Below, one piece after another: positions 24,905 to 33,373 of a stretch of 64,000 nucleotides of DNA. Below the pieces are notes generated by a model. The model searched no databases and was not told the origin of the DNA. It saw only the letters and a list, made by a program, of their open reading frames with translations. The DNA is from HyVt-337 sp964428895 (GTDB taxonomy: Bacteria; Planctomycetota; Phycisphaerae; SM23-33): NCBI GenBank assembly GCA_964428895.1, contig CAYRZU010000004.1, positions 1 to 64,000 of the forward strand, in the 5' to 3' direction. How positions within the stretch are numbered: position 1 is the stretch's first letter; the number at the start of each line of letters is the position of its first letter. A program made the position numbers and the translations under genes.

Positions 24905-26164
24905 ATGACAGCCGAGCACCCAACCGAGGACGCTCCTCCCCAACGCCTAGTCGATCTGAGCGGTCAGCAGATGCCCGACCTGATGGAGGATACCGAGACC
25001 GGCTCGCGCCCGATGCGCTTGCCAGCCACCTTGGGCGGCAGCTACCTGACCGCGGAGATTTCCGCCTCGGCCATTCGGACCAACTTCACGGCGCTGCGCC
25101 AGCACCTGTCGCCCGGGACGGCCATCTGCGCGGTGGTCAAGGCCAACTGCTACGGCCACGGCACGGCCACGCTGCTGGGGCTGGTCGAGGAATTGGCTGA
25201 CTGCGCCGGCGTGGCCACCCCGGAAGAGGCCCTCTACCTACGGCGGCTGGGCTACGAGCGGCCCATCCACATGTTCCTGCCCAGTTGCGCCTGGGCGACG
25301 GGCCAGGAACTGCACGAGGCGCTCGATTGCCTGATCGCCGAGGGCGTAATCCTGACCGTGGTGGCCCCGGACGAAGTGACGGCCATCACCGAGGCCTCCA
25401 AGCGCGTCGGCGCACGGGCCGAAGCCCACGTGAAGATCGACTCGGGCATGGGGCGCGGCGGGGCACCGGCGGCCCAGGCCCCGGCCCTGGTCGAACTGGT
25501 GCGCCAGAGCGAGGCCATCCAACTGACGGGCCTCTATACCCACTTCGCCGTGGCCGATGACGCCGACAAGGCCTTCACCCGCGAACAGCTCGCCTGCTTC
25601 CTCGATACCGTCGGCCGCTGCGGCGGGCGCCAAGGCCTGTGCCTCCACGCCGCCAACAGCGCCGCCACGATCGACCTGCCCGAAAGCCATCTGGACATGG
25701 TTCGACCCGGCATCGCGCTGTACGGGTACCAACCCTCCGACGACATGCAGACCCATCTGGCGCTTCACCCCGCGATGCGCCTGACCGCCCAACTGATGCA
25801 GATCAAGACCGTCCCCGCCGGCAGCCGCTGCGGCTACGGGCTGACTTACCAGTTCAAGCATGACGCAACGGTCGGCCTCGTGCCGGTTGGCTACGCCGAC
25901 GGTTATGACCGGGAGCTATCCAACCGCTCGACCATGCGCATCCGTGACATCGACGTGCCCATCCGCGGCCGCGTATCCATGGACCAGGTCATTATCGACT
26001 TGACCGACGCGCCCGGCGCCGCCGTCGGCGACGAGGTCGAGATCGTCTCCCCCGACATCACCAACAGTCACAGCCTCGAGAACCTCGCGCGTCTGGCCGG
26101 CACGATTCCCTACGAACTATCCTGCCGCCTCGGCCGACGCGTCCGACGCGTGCTGATCGACTAG
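24905..26164 (+). CDS. alr: Alanine racemase
   Basis: Alr interconverts L- and D-alanine for cell-wall cross-bridges using PLP. The PLP lysine is in CAVVKANCYGHG and the second catalytic tyrosine is in GYGLTYQFKHDA. The C-terminal beta domain includes DVPIRGRVSMDQVIIDL. The protein is 419 residues from the ATG at 24905, and the first 45 or so residues are an extension not shared by most racemases, so a later start is possible. A bidirectional terminator follows at 26176-26204. Confidence 0.95.
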   Translation: MTAEHPTEDAPPQRLVDLSGQQMPDLMEDTETGSRPMRLPATLGGSYLTAEISASAIRTNFTALRQHLSPGTAICAVVKANCYGHGTATLLGLVEELADCAGVATPEEALYLRRLGYERPIHMFLPSCAWATGQELHEALDCLIAEGVILTVVAPDEVTAITEASKRVGARAEAHVKIDSGMGRGGAPAAQAPALVELVRQSEAIQLTGLYTHFAVADDADKAFTREQLACFLDTVGRCGGRQGLCLHAANSAATIDLPESHLDMVRPGIALYGYQPSDDMQTHLALHPAMRLTAQLMQIKTVPAGSRCGYGLTYQFKHDATVGLVPVGYADGYDRELSNRSTMRIRDIDVPIRGRVSMDQVIIDLTDAPGAAVGDEVEIVSPDITNSHSLENLARLAGTIPYELSCRLGRRVRRVLID

Positions 26165-26175
26165 TCGCGCAAGCA

Positions 26176-26204
26176 AAAGGGCCGATCTTATGGATCGGCC
26201 CTTT
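26176..26204. terminator. Bidirectional terminator between alr and the degenerate HtrA-like gene
   Basis: A perfect 12-bp inverted repeat (26176-26187 and 26193-26204) with a 5-nt loop begins with AAA and ends with TTT, so it works in either direction. It lies between convergent genes ending at 26164 and 26226. Confidence 0.88.
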
Positions 26205-26225
26205 CCTCAGGCATTGAACAACCCC

Positions 26226-28487
26226 CTACTGCGTCGGCACGAGGGGTGGAATCTCGCCGGCGTCCATGGGGGCCGGGGCGGTGGTGGGCTCGTCCGGTTC
26301 GTCGGGAATCGTCACTGCCGGCTCGAGTTCGACCTGCACCACGCGCCCGCTGGTCATGCGCAGCACATCGAAGCGCAGCTCAGTCTGGCCGGCCACCAGG
26401 CGTTCGAAATCGGCCACGGTGTAGACGGGCTGATTGTTCACGTGGGTGATGATCTCATAAGGCTTGAGGCCCACGACGGACGTCCGGCTGCCGGGCTCGA
26501 TCTTGGAGGTCACCACGCCCGGATCCTCATCGGTCTTGCGAAAGTAGTGACGCAGTTCGAAGGTCAGGTCCTTGACGGTCAGGCCGAGCGGCTCGAACTC
26601 GAACTTCGGCGCCGACTCGTAATGTTTCGGCGATTCGACCACCTCAAAGCTCTTCTCGACAATCTCGCCGTCGACGAAGAACTGGGCGGTGTAGGTCCGC
26701 CCGAAGCCCAGGTCCGTCAAGGAGCGCCGGAAGGTATTCTCGGCCGGCTCCCACGGCGGCGGCCAGGAGTCATAGTACTCCTCGGGCAGATCGCCCCACT
26801 TGGCCCACGGGAAGGGCCGGCCCCCTCCCCAGATGCTTTCGTCGGCGGTCGCCTCCAGGGGCTTGGGCTCGCCCTCGACGTCCAGGCGCAGCAGAACCCA
26901 GCCCAGTTGGACCCCCGCGGCGTCGGCCGGCGAGCCGGGATAAACGTAGGAGACAATCGCCCCGGTCTTGCCGTCGCGCGTCAGCTTGGATACACCGTTG
27001 GCCCTGGCCAATTCGCGCGTCATCCGCTGCAGCGATACGCCCATCCAGGCCAGGCGAGATTCCTGATCCTCGGTCAGCGGCACGTTGTTGGCGTCGAAAG
27101 CCGCGGCGACGTCTGCCCCGTCCAGCACAGCCGCCAGTTGGGCCGCCGCGGTCGTCCGCGGGCCTCGTCGGCCGCGGCTCTGTTGGATGCTCGTCTTGGG
27201 GCGATGGGCAATCGGCAAGGCCACCAGCGCGCCGTTGGCATCGAACAGGAACACGTTCGTCTCTTCGCCCGGGATGCCGGGGTAGATGTTCTCGCGCCAG
27301 CCCTTGTAGAAGCTCGTGATGCGGTTCCGCAGGAAGTACCCCACGCGGTTGTCTCCCTGGACCGTCACCTCGGCCATGAGGAGCAGTTGATTGTAGTGGT
27401 CGTGAATGTCGGCGGTATCCAGCGGCGCCGCATCCGGCAGTGGTTCGGCCGGCTCGGCCACCAGCGCGCCGTAATCGGCCAGCGACCCCACGAACGTCGC
27501 CTCGACCGGCTCGCCGTCGCTGCGATAGATGCGGATCCGCTCCAGTCGAGCGGTGATCTTGGGGCCCAGGTCGGCCAGCACCAACAGACGCTTGGGGCCA
27601 ATCAGCACGCCGACCACGTTCAGCTCCGTGCCGATCTGGCCCGAGCTGCCGTCATAACCGCCCGTCCTCTGGGCCTGCTTCTTGGGGCTGCGAAAGTTGA
27701 GGGCCACCCGCAGCAGCGACGCGTCCGCCCTCCGCTCCAACGTCGCCAACTGCTCGGTCATCTGCGGCTCGGCGACCCAGTCCCACTCAAGCGGCGAGCC
27801 CTTCCAGGAATCGTCCGGCGCGATTTCATGGCTGATCAGATACGCCACCGGCGCGCCGTCCTCGGCCACGATCAGCGCATTGGCGTCAGCCACCTGAAAT
27901 TCCCTCCCCGCCGCCGTCCGCGCCAATTGCGGCGAGAAACTCCCCACCCGCACCGTCCATTCGGCGTCGTAGAGGACGTAGTTGACCTTCATGTAAGGCC
28001 CTTCGGCGGCGGCATCGAACGCCAACGGCTCGGCGCCGGCCAGGGGCCGCTCCAGCTCGAGCAGGATCGCATCGCGGTCGACGGCGTAGCCGGCCGGCGT
28101 AGCGGTCACGACGTCGTCGCCGAAGCGAACGCGGATCTCCTTGACGAACCGCGGGTGCAGGATCAGATCGCCCAGTACCACCTGGGTCGGAGAAACCAGA
28201 TAGCCGCGTGTCTCCAGGGGACGCTCCTGTTCGATGATCCCCACCCCGTATCGCTCATCGGTGCCGCCGTGGAAGACGGGCGAGTCGCCTTTGTCGTAGC
28301 GCAGCGTGTATTCGACCTGCACCAGCCCCGGCCGAACCGCCTCGGCCACCAGCCGCTTGGTTTCCAGCTTCGATGGCTCGTCGGCCTCGGCGTCCACGTC
28401 GGCTTCAGCCGACTCCTGCGCCCAAGCCGCCGGCGCCACCAGCAGCGCCACCAGCAACCACACCCACGTCACGTCTAACTGTTTCAT
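26226..28487 (-). CDS. Secreted HtrA-like protein with PDZ domains and lost catalytic triad
   Basis: This 753-residue protein has a signal peptide (MKQLDVTWVWLLVALLVAPAAWA). Its N-terminal part follows the HtrA pattern: YLVSPTQVVLGDLI matches the region where active HtrA has LISPTGEVVTNWHVV, but the catalytic His is absent. An Asp remains (DRDAILLEL), and no GNSGG nucleophile is seen. Two PDZ-like stretches follow (YPGSPADAAGVQLG and PGSRTSVVGLKPYEIITHVNNQPVYTV, the last about residues 650-720). The ATG at 28487 has AGGAG 6 nt upstream and is preferred over the GTG at 28490. It is cotranscribed with the active protease 37 nt upstream. Confidence 0.8.
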   Translation of the reverse strand: MKQLDVTWVWLLVALLVAPAAWAQESAEADVDAEADEPSKLETKRLVAEAVRPGLVQVEYTLRYDKGDSPVFHGGTDERYGVGIIEQERPLETRGYLVSPTQVVLGDLILHPRFVKEIRVRFGDDVVTATPAGYAVDRDAILLELERPLAGAEPLAFDAAAEGPYMKVNYVLYDAEWTVRVGSFSPQLARTAAGREFQVADANALIVAEDGAPVAYLISHEIAPDDSWKGSPLEWDWVAEPQMTEQLATLERRADASLLRVALNFRSPKKQAQRTGGYDGSSGQIGTELNVVGVLIGPKRLLVLADLGPKITARLERIRIYRSDGEPVEATFVGSLADYGALVAEPAEPLPDAAPLDTADIHDHYNQLLLMAEVTVQGDNRVGYFLRNRITSFYKGWRENIYPGIPGEETNVFLFDANGALVALPIAHRPKTSIQQSRGRRGPRTTAAAQLAAVLDGADVAAAFDANNVPLTEDQESRLAWMGVSLQRMTRELARANGVSKLTRDGKTGAIVSYVYPGSPADAAGVQLGWVLLRLDVEGEPKPLEATADESIWGGGRPFPWAKWGDLPEEYYDSWPPPWEPAENTFRRSLTDLGFGRTYTAQFFVDGEIVEKSFEVVESPKHYESAPKFEFEPLGLTVKDLTFELRHYFRKTDEDPGVVTSKIEPGSRTSVVGLKPYEIITHVNNQPVYTVADFERLVAGQTELRFDVLRMTSGRVVQVELEPAVTIPDEPDEPTTAPAPMDAGEIPPLVPTQ

Positions 28488-28524
28488 CACACGCTCCTGC
28501 TGTCGGGCCTTGCCGGCCGAAAGG

Positions 28525-29970
28525 CTATTCCCGTTCGTAATCTCGCGAGAAGTCCAGCACGATCTGACGCATCAGACCGTTCCGCATGATCTGGAACAGA
28601 ATGCGGTGCTTGCTGTCGATATTCGCGAGGGCTTCGGTGTAAATGGCTTCAACGTCCGCGAGGGTCTTGACGGGCTGACCCTCGATCTTCAGGATAATGT
28701 CCTGCGTCTCCAGTCCGGCGTTTCGAGCGTTGCCCGGGTATTTGACGCCGTAGATGAACACCCCTTCCTTGACGAAGTAGTGCAGGTCGCGGTTGTCGAA
28801 CTGGTTGATCTGCTTGACCGTCATGTTCCAGCGCGGACAGTCCAGTTCCTCACCTTCGACCTGCCCCTTCTCGCGCAAGGTCAGGGCCAGATCCATCACC
28901 TCGCCGTTCCGGCGGACCGTCAGCGCCACCTCACCCTCTTTCGGCAGCAGCGCCAGCTTGCGCCGCACCGCGGGCAGGTCCTCGTCATGGACGGCGGAGA
29001 CCGGCTCGCCGTTAACGGCCAGGATCCGATCGCGGGCCATCAGACCCGCCCGCCGGGCCGGGCTCTGCGGATCCGTGCCGGCCACGATCACGCCGTCGGC
29101 CCCGTCGAAGTACATGTCCCGGTTGAAATCCTTGAGCGGTTGAAGTTGCAGGCCCGTCCAGGACCAATTCACGTCGCCGTGCTCGCGGAGACGCCCCACA
29201 ATCAACTGGACCGTCTCGCTCGGCACGGCAAAGCCCGTATCGCCCCCCCGCATGATGCCTCGCGTATTGATGCCGACGATTTCGCCGTCGGTATTGACCA
29301 GCGGGCCCCCGGAGTTGCCCGGGCTGATGGCCGCATCGGTCTGCAACCACAGGCTGTACTCACTGTTGTCGACCAGGTATCGCTTGGTGCAGGAGATGAT
29401 ACCGATCGAGACCGACCGGCTTAGCCCCCACGGGGCGCCCATCGCCATCACGAAGTCGCCCTCTTTCAGCGCAGCGGAATCGCCCATCGTCGCGAACGGC
29501 AAGGCCGCGCCGCCCGCCGGCAGGGCCAACTGAATCAGCGCCAGATCCGTGTCCTTGTCCTTGCCGACCACGCGAGCGTCCATCGGTCGACCATCCGAAA
29601 GCAGGCAACGAATCTCCGTGGCCTTGTCGACCACGTGCCAGTTAGTCACCACCTCCCCGGTCGGTGAGATCAGCACGCCCGAGCCCAGGATCTCGGAGGT
29701 GATCTTCTTGCCGGACTGATGGCTTTCCCGCAGCACCTTGATGAATACCACCGCCGGAAAGACCTTGGCCTTGGCGGCCTGGACCGTCTGGCGGAAGTCC
29801 GGCGTGGCCCTCATCGCCGGAGGGGCTTCGGGGGGAAGATCCTGGGCCTCGACCACCACGTACTCCCCCGTCGGAGGCGCCAGGCTCGGCGCCACCACGG
29901 TCGTCTCGTCCTGACAGCCGGCTGCGCCGATCAACGCGATCCCACACAACAGTATCCATACGTATTTCAT
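28525..29970 (-). CDS. HtrA/Deg-type serine protease lipoprotein with two PDZ domains
   Basis: This is a 481-residue trypsin-like protease. The start is the ATG at 29970 behind AAGGAG; a longer version would hide the lipoprotein signal, whose lipobox LIGAAGC places the lipidated Cys at 19. The triad is His112 (NWHVVDKA), Asp142 (DTDLALIQL) and Ser220 (SPGNSGGP). PDZ1 is near ADGVIVAGTDPQSPARRAGL and PDZ2 near VKYPGNARNAGLETQDIILK. Such proteases degrade or refold misfolded envelope proteins. It lies between the MazG-like gene and the degenerate paralogue, on one transcript. Confidence 0.9.
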   Translation of the reverse strand: MKYVWILLCGIALIGAAGCQDETTVVAPSLAPPTGEYVVVEAQDLPPEAPPAMRATPDFRQTVQAAKAKVFPAVVFIKVLRESHQSGKKITSEILGSGVLISPTGEVVTNWHVVDKATEIRCLLSDGRPMDARVVGKDKDTDLALIQLALPAGGAALPFATMGDSAALKEGDFVMAMGAPWGLSRSVSIGIISCTKRYLVDNSEYSLWLQTDAAISPGNSGGPLVNTDGEIVGINTRGIMRGGDTGFAVPSETVQLIVGRLREHGDVNWSWTGLQLQPLKDFNRDMYFDGADGVIVAGTDPQSPARRAGLMARDRILAVNGEPVSAVHDEDLPAVRRKLALLPKEGEVALTVRRNGEVMDLALTLREKGQVEGEELDCPRWNMTVKQINQFDNRDLHYFVKEGVFIYGVKYPGNARNAGLETQDIILKIEGQPVKTLADVEAIYTEALANIDSKHRILFQIMRNGLMRQIVLDFSRDYERE

Positions 29971-30006
29971 CAGCCGCTTCTCCTTCGGCGCGTCTTCAAA
30001 CAACCA

Positions 30007-30507
30007 CTACACCACGTCGCGGTTCTCATCTTCGTGCTCGCCGTGCTCGGCCTGAGAGCGGCCCTCGTCCTGCCGTTTGTGATTGATCTTCAACTTCTTC
30101 GCATACAGCCGATAGACGTCGTCGCACTCCATCCCCAGTAGCTGACAGATGCTGATCCAGAAGAACAGCATATCTGTCGCTTCCACACGAGCGTTCTGCA
30201 GGTCCTGGAGCTGGTACTGTCGCCCGGCTTTGGCCTCGGCGTACCAGTGCTTCCAGGACAAGCACTCCTGCAGCTCGTGGCACTCTGACGCCATCGCGTC
30301 GATGTAGTTCTTCAGCGCGCGCCCGATCGTGGTGCGCAGCTCGAGGTCATCACCGAGCCGCCCGTTCTGCTCGGCCTCGAGCAACTGCCGGCCCAGCCCC
30401 GCGGTATCATGGCCTGCCCGGGCATTGAGCATCGCCTGCAGGGGCCAGATGTCTTCCAACGCCGCCAACCCCGCCGCCGTGGTGTCCGCTCGTTCCGCCA
30501 TGGGCAA
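30007..30507 (-). CDS. Dimeric dUTPase / MazG-like all-alpha NTP pyrophosphatase
   Basis: This is a 166-residue all-helical protein. It has the E-X2-E (ECHE) and E-X2-D (EATD) metal-binding pairs of dimeric dUTPases and MazG-type pyrophosphatases, with FWISICQLLGMECDDVYRLYAKKLKIN after them. The predicted job is to remove non-canonical nucleotides such as dUTP. The C-terminus is a charged Glu/His-rich tail. The start may be ATG at 30507 or 30501. It is the first gene of an operon with the two HtrA-like genes, 36 nt ahead of the active one, although the functional link is unclear. Confidence 0.78.
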   Translation of the reverse strand: MPMAERADTTAAGLAALEDIWPLQAMLNARAGHDTAGLGRQLLEAEQNGRLGDDLELRTTIGRALKNYIDAMASECHELQECLSWKHWYAEAKAGRQYQLQDLQNARVEATDMLFFWISICQLLGMECDDVYRLYAKKLKINHKRQDEGRSQAEHGEHEDENRDVV

Positions 30508-30703
30508 GCCCCTTCTATGCGCCGCGCCTCCGCGCGCGGCGGCCTGGGAAGTTGGGCGATTCTAGCCGCCCGGTGGGGGTTTCACAACACTGGCGGCTAT
30601 CCGACCCGCTGGGGCCTACCGCCGTGTAACCGGGCCCGCGCGAATCGCCCAGGCCGAGCCCTATAAAGCAGCCGGCCCACCAACGGGCCCGGGAGTGCGT
30701 GTT

Positions 30704-31327
30704 ATGGATCATAATCCTGTTCTCGCCGAACTGATCCGCACCGGCGTCTTCACGGCGGGCAACCGCCGACTGCCCGTGAAGCACTGCATCCCCGCCGCGA
30801 CCGGCGAAGCGCTCTACCGCGTCATCGTCACCAACGGCTTTACGCAATGCCTGGAGGTCGGCTGTCTGTTCGGCTACTCCACGCTCTTCCTGGCCCAGGC
30901 CCTCAGCGAAACCGGCGGGCGGCTGACCGTGGTCGATATCGCCCCCGACCACGCCCTTCGCGCCGCCGCCGAGACCCATGTCCGCCAGGCCGGCTACGAG
31001 ACCATCGTCGATTTCCGTTGGGGAGATTCCATGGCCATTCTGCCGGCGCTGACTGAGACCTACCAATTCGCCTTTATCGACGCCGACCACCACTTCCCGG
31101 CTGTCATGGCCGACATCGTGCACGTCGACCGCTTGCTGACCGTCGGCGGCGTCATGGCCCTGGACGACGTGGGAATGGTCCAAGCGCCCCACGATTTCCT
31201 CGGCGGGGCCAGCCACGCCATGGCCCATCTGTTCGCGACCAACCGCTATCACATTCATGCGATCTCCGACAACGCCTGTCTCTGTCGAAAACTCCGCTCG
31301 CTCGACGAGCCGACTCCCGCACGATAG
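30704..31327 (+). CDS. Class I SAM-dependent O-methyltransferase-like protein
   Basis: This is a 207-residue Rossmann-fold methyltransferase. Motif I is LEVGCLFGYSTLFLAQAL, the acidic turn after it is in LTVVDIAPDH, and FAFIDADHHFPA and GVMALDDVGM are typical of the class-I O-methyltransferase family. The ATG at 30704 is preferred to the GTG at 30695 because a GGGAG site lies 9 nt before it. The substrate is unknown. It ends 10 nt before the degenerate asparagine-synthetase homologue, suggesting they are cotranscribed. A TATAAA at 30662 may be its -10 box, but no -35 box is clear. Confidence 0.82.
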   Translation: MDHNPVLAELIRTGVFTAGNRRLPVKHCIPAATGEALYRVIVTNGFTQCLEVGCLFGYSTLFLAQALSETGGRLTVVDIAPDHALRAAAETHVRQAGYETIVDFRWGDSMAILPALTETYQFAFIDADHHFPAVMADIVHVDRLLTVGGVMALDDVGMVQAPHDFLGGASHAMAHLFATNRYHIHAISDNACLCRKLRSLDEPTPAR

Positions 31328-31337
31328 AATGCCCGCC

Positions 31338-33212
31338 ATGAGCGGGTTCGCAGGCGAGTTTCTTTTTCAGCCAGGCCGAGCCGACCTCGACGTCGCTCGG
31401 AGCATGGCCGACCGGTTGGCCCATCGCGGGCCGGACCAGAGCGGAGAGTTTCTCTCCGCCGACGGACGCTGCGCCATCGCCACGCGCCGCCTGGCTGTCA
31501 TCGATCCGACCGGCTCGGGCCAACCCATGACTACCGACGATGGGCTGGCCACGATCGCCCTCGACGGCGGAATCTACAACTTCCGCGAACTGCGGCTGCA
31601 AATGCAGGCCATCGACATTCCCTTCACCACCGCTGGCGATACCGAAGTTCTCCTGCAACTGTACAAGCTCTACGACCACTGGGCCCTCGACCGCCTGACC
31701 GGCAAGTTTGCCTTCGCCTTTTATGACGCCGGCCAGACCCGACTTGTTCTGGCCCGTGACCCACTAGGCCAAAAACCTTTGTGGTATTCCTTCGGCATCG
31801 ACCGCGTGATCTTCGCCTCCGAAGCCAAGGCCCTTCTGGCCCACCCGGACGTGTCGGCCGATATCCGTCGAATTTCCGTGCCGTTTTACTTGACAAACGG
31901 GTACATAAATAGTCCTGATTCTGCCTATTCGGATTCTGTTAAACTACTTCCAGGACATATGTTAGAGATTTCTGATCGCCCTGCACGCCCCGAGCCTTAT
32001 TGGGAGCCGTCCTGGTTTAGCCTGCCCAGCGCCAAGCCACAGCGGATCGAGTTGATTCGCAGCCACTTGACCCGATCGGCCCGCCAGCGGCTGGTCGGAA
32101 ATGTTCCCGTCGGCGCCCTCCTCAGCGGCGGTGTGTCCTCAGCCATCGTCACGGCGCTGATGGCCGAGCAGGCCGGCCGGGCCGGCGGCGTGAAGACCTT
32201 CACCATCGCCTTGGGCGATCGTGCGAATGAGGCCTTTGCCAACGCCCGCCGCGTGGCTGAATACGTCGGAACCGACCATACCGAACTGATCGTCCAGCCA
32301 GATCCTGTCGGGATGCTGGACCGAATCCTCGATCTGCATGACGAGCCCTTCGCCGACCCGAACGCCCTACCGACCTACCTGATCTGCCGGGCTGCCCGCC
32401 AGCACATGACTGTCGCCCTCGCCGGCGACGGCGGCAATGTCGCCTTCGGCCGCTGCGACCGCTACCGCCTCCTCCACCAGGCTGACAACACCCGCCCATT
32501 CCAGTACATGTTCATCCGCCTGGGCGCCCTGCTGGCCAGGCCCTGGGCCAAGCGAAGCAGCCAATCGAAGCTCGCCCGGTTCATCCGTTTCGCCGAGATC
32601 CTGCCCCTGCCGCCGGCCCAGCAGTACTTCAAGACCCGGACGCTCTTTGACCCGGAGGATCTGGCCTTCCTGCTGGCTGATGATTTCGCCGAATCATTGG
32701 ACCTGGGCGCCCCCGCCGACTGGTTCGGCGAACTGTTCGAAGCCCCCGACGTCGACGACGAGATCACCCGCGCCCAATACCACGACCTAGCCACCTACTT
32801 GCCCGACGACGTGCTGACCAACACCGACCTGGCCTCCATGGCCAATGGCCTTGAGCTGCGGGCGCCCATGCTCGACGCGCGGGTAATGCAGTTTGGGTTG
32901 TCCTTGCCGGTCGATGACAAGGCCCCCGGCGGGCATATCCTCCGCGAGACCTTTGCCGACATCCTCCCGGCTGAGACGCTCACCCGGCCGACGCACAGCT
33001 TCCAGGTCCCGTTGGCGGCATGGCTCCGTGGCGAGCTCGCCGATCAGATGCGTGAAACGCTGCTCGACCCGGCCGTCGCCGCCGCGAAGATCTTCCGCCC
33101 TGAAGCCCTCGAAGGCCTCATCAACGACCACCTTGACCAGACCGACGACCACGCCGACCGTCTGTGGGCGCTGATGGTGTTCTGTCGGTGGCTTCTCCGG
33201 CGTAATTCCTAG
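31338..33212 (+). CDS. Asparagine synthetase B homologue with mutated active sites
   Basis: This 624-residue full-length AsnB-fold protein has an N-terminal class II glutaminase-like domain (to about 180) and a C-terminal synthetase-like domain. Scaffold motifs are kept (LAHRGPDQSG, DTEVLLQLY, RDPLGQKPLWY, DEPFADPNALPTYL). Functional positions are altered: the nucleophile Cys is Ser2 (MSGFAG), NGE is DGG at 76-78, the PP-loop SGGxDS is SGGVSS at 263-268, and GDGxDE is GDGGNV at 363-368. No frameshift is seen. A binding or scaffold role, or a new chemistry, is more likely than asparagine synthesis. ATG at 31338 matches the AsnB start. Confidence 0.85.
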   Translation: MSGFAGEFLFQPGRADLDVARSMADRLAHRGPDQSGEFLSADGRCAIATRRLAVIDPTGSGQPMTTDDGLATIALDGGIYNFRELRLQMQAIDIPFTTAGDTEVLLQLYKLYDHWALDRLTGKFAFAFYDAGQTRLVLARDPLGQKPLWYSFGIDRVIFASEAKALLAHPDVSADIRRISVPFYLTNGYINSPDSAYSDSVKLLPGHMLEISDRPARPEPYWEPSWFSLPSAKPQRIELIRSHLTRSARQRLVGNVPVGALLSGGVSSAIVTALMAEQAGRAGGVKTFTIALGDRANEAFANARRVAEYVGTDHTELIVQPDPVGMLDRILDLHDEPFADPNALPTYLICRAARQHMTVALAGDGGNVAFGRCDRYRLLHQADNTRPFQYMFIRLGALLARPWAKRSSQSKLARFIRFAEILPLPPAQQYFKTRTLFDPEDLAFLLADDFAESLDLGAPADWFGELFEAPDVDDEITRAQYHDLATYLPDDVLTNTDLASMANGLELRAPMLDARVMQFGLSLPVDDKAPGGHILRETFADILPAETLTRPTHSFQVPLAAWLRGELADQMRETLLDPAVAAAKIFRPEALEGLINDHLDQTDDHADRLWALMVFCRWLLRRNS

Positions 33213-33229
33213 CTGCAAATCTCTTCCGA

Positions 33230-33245
33230 TGTTCCACGTGGAACA
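33230..33245. other. parS site 1
   Basis: TGTTCCACGTGGAACA is a perfect 16-bp palindrome of the bacterial parS type, the ParB-binding centromere site. It lies 128 nt before the parB start. Confidence 0.9.
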
Positions 33246-33330
33246 CATCCCCCATTTTCGATTTTCGAATTGCGATTCTCGATTTCGGCAGATACCATTT
33301 TGAGGACATACGGACATCGTAAACCACGAT

Positions 33331-33346
33331 TGTTCCACGTGGAACA
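33331..33346. other. parS site 2
   Basis: A second identical TGTTCCACGTGGAACA palindrome is placed 101 nt from the first and 27 nt upstream of the parB ATG. It probably overlaps the parB promoter, so ParB may repress its own gene. Confidence 0.9.
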
Positions 33347-33373
33347 GTCGATAACCGGGAACGGAGGCCCGAC

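Noticed and set aside
24776..24943. Extended asd start at 24943
   Set aside because: The upstream 56 codons lie across the alr promoter and start; the ATG at 24775 has a perfect GGAGG site.
26190..28478. Plus-strand open frame of 762 codons
   Set aside because: It is the complement of the HtrA-like gene at 26226-28487, which has a signal peptide and PDZ motifs; high GC keeps the opposite frame open.
30563..30599. Inverted repeat TAGCCGCC/GGCGGCTA upstream of the methyltransferase gene
   Set aside because: The 21-nt loop and lack of a T-run make it a poor terminator or operator; it may be chance in GC-rich DNA.
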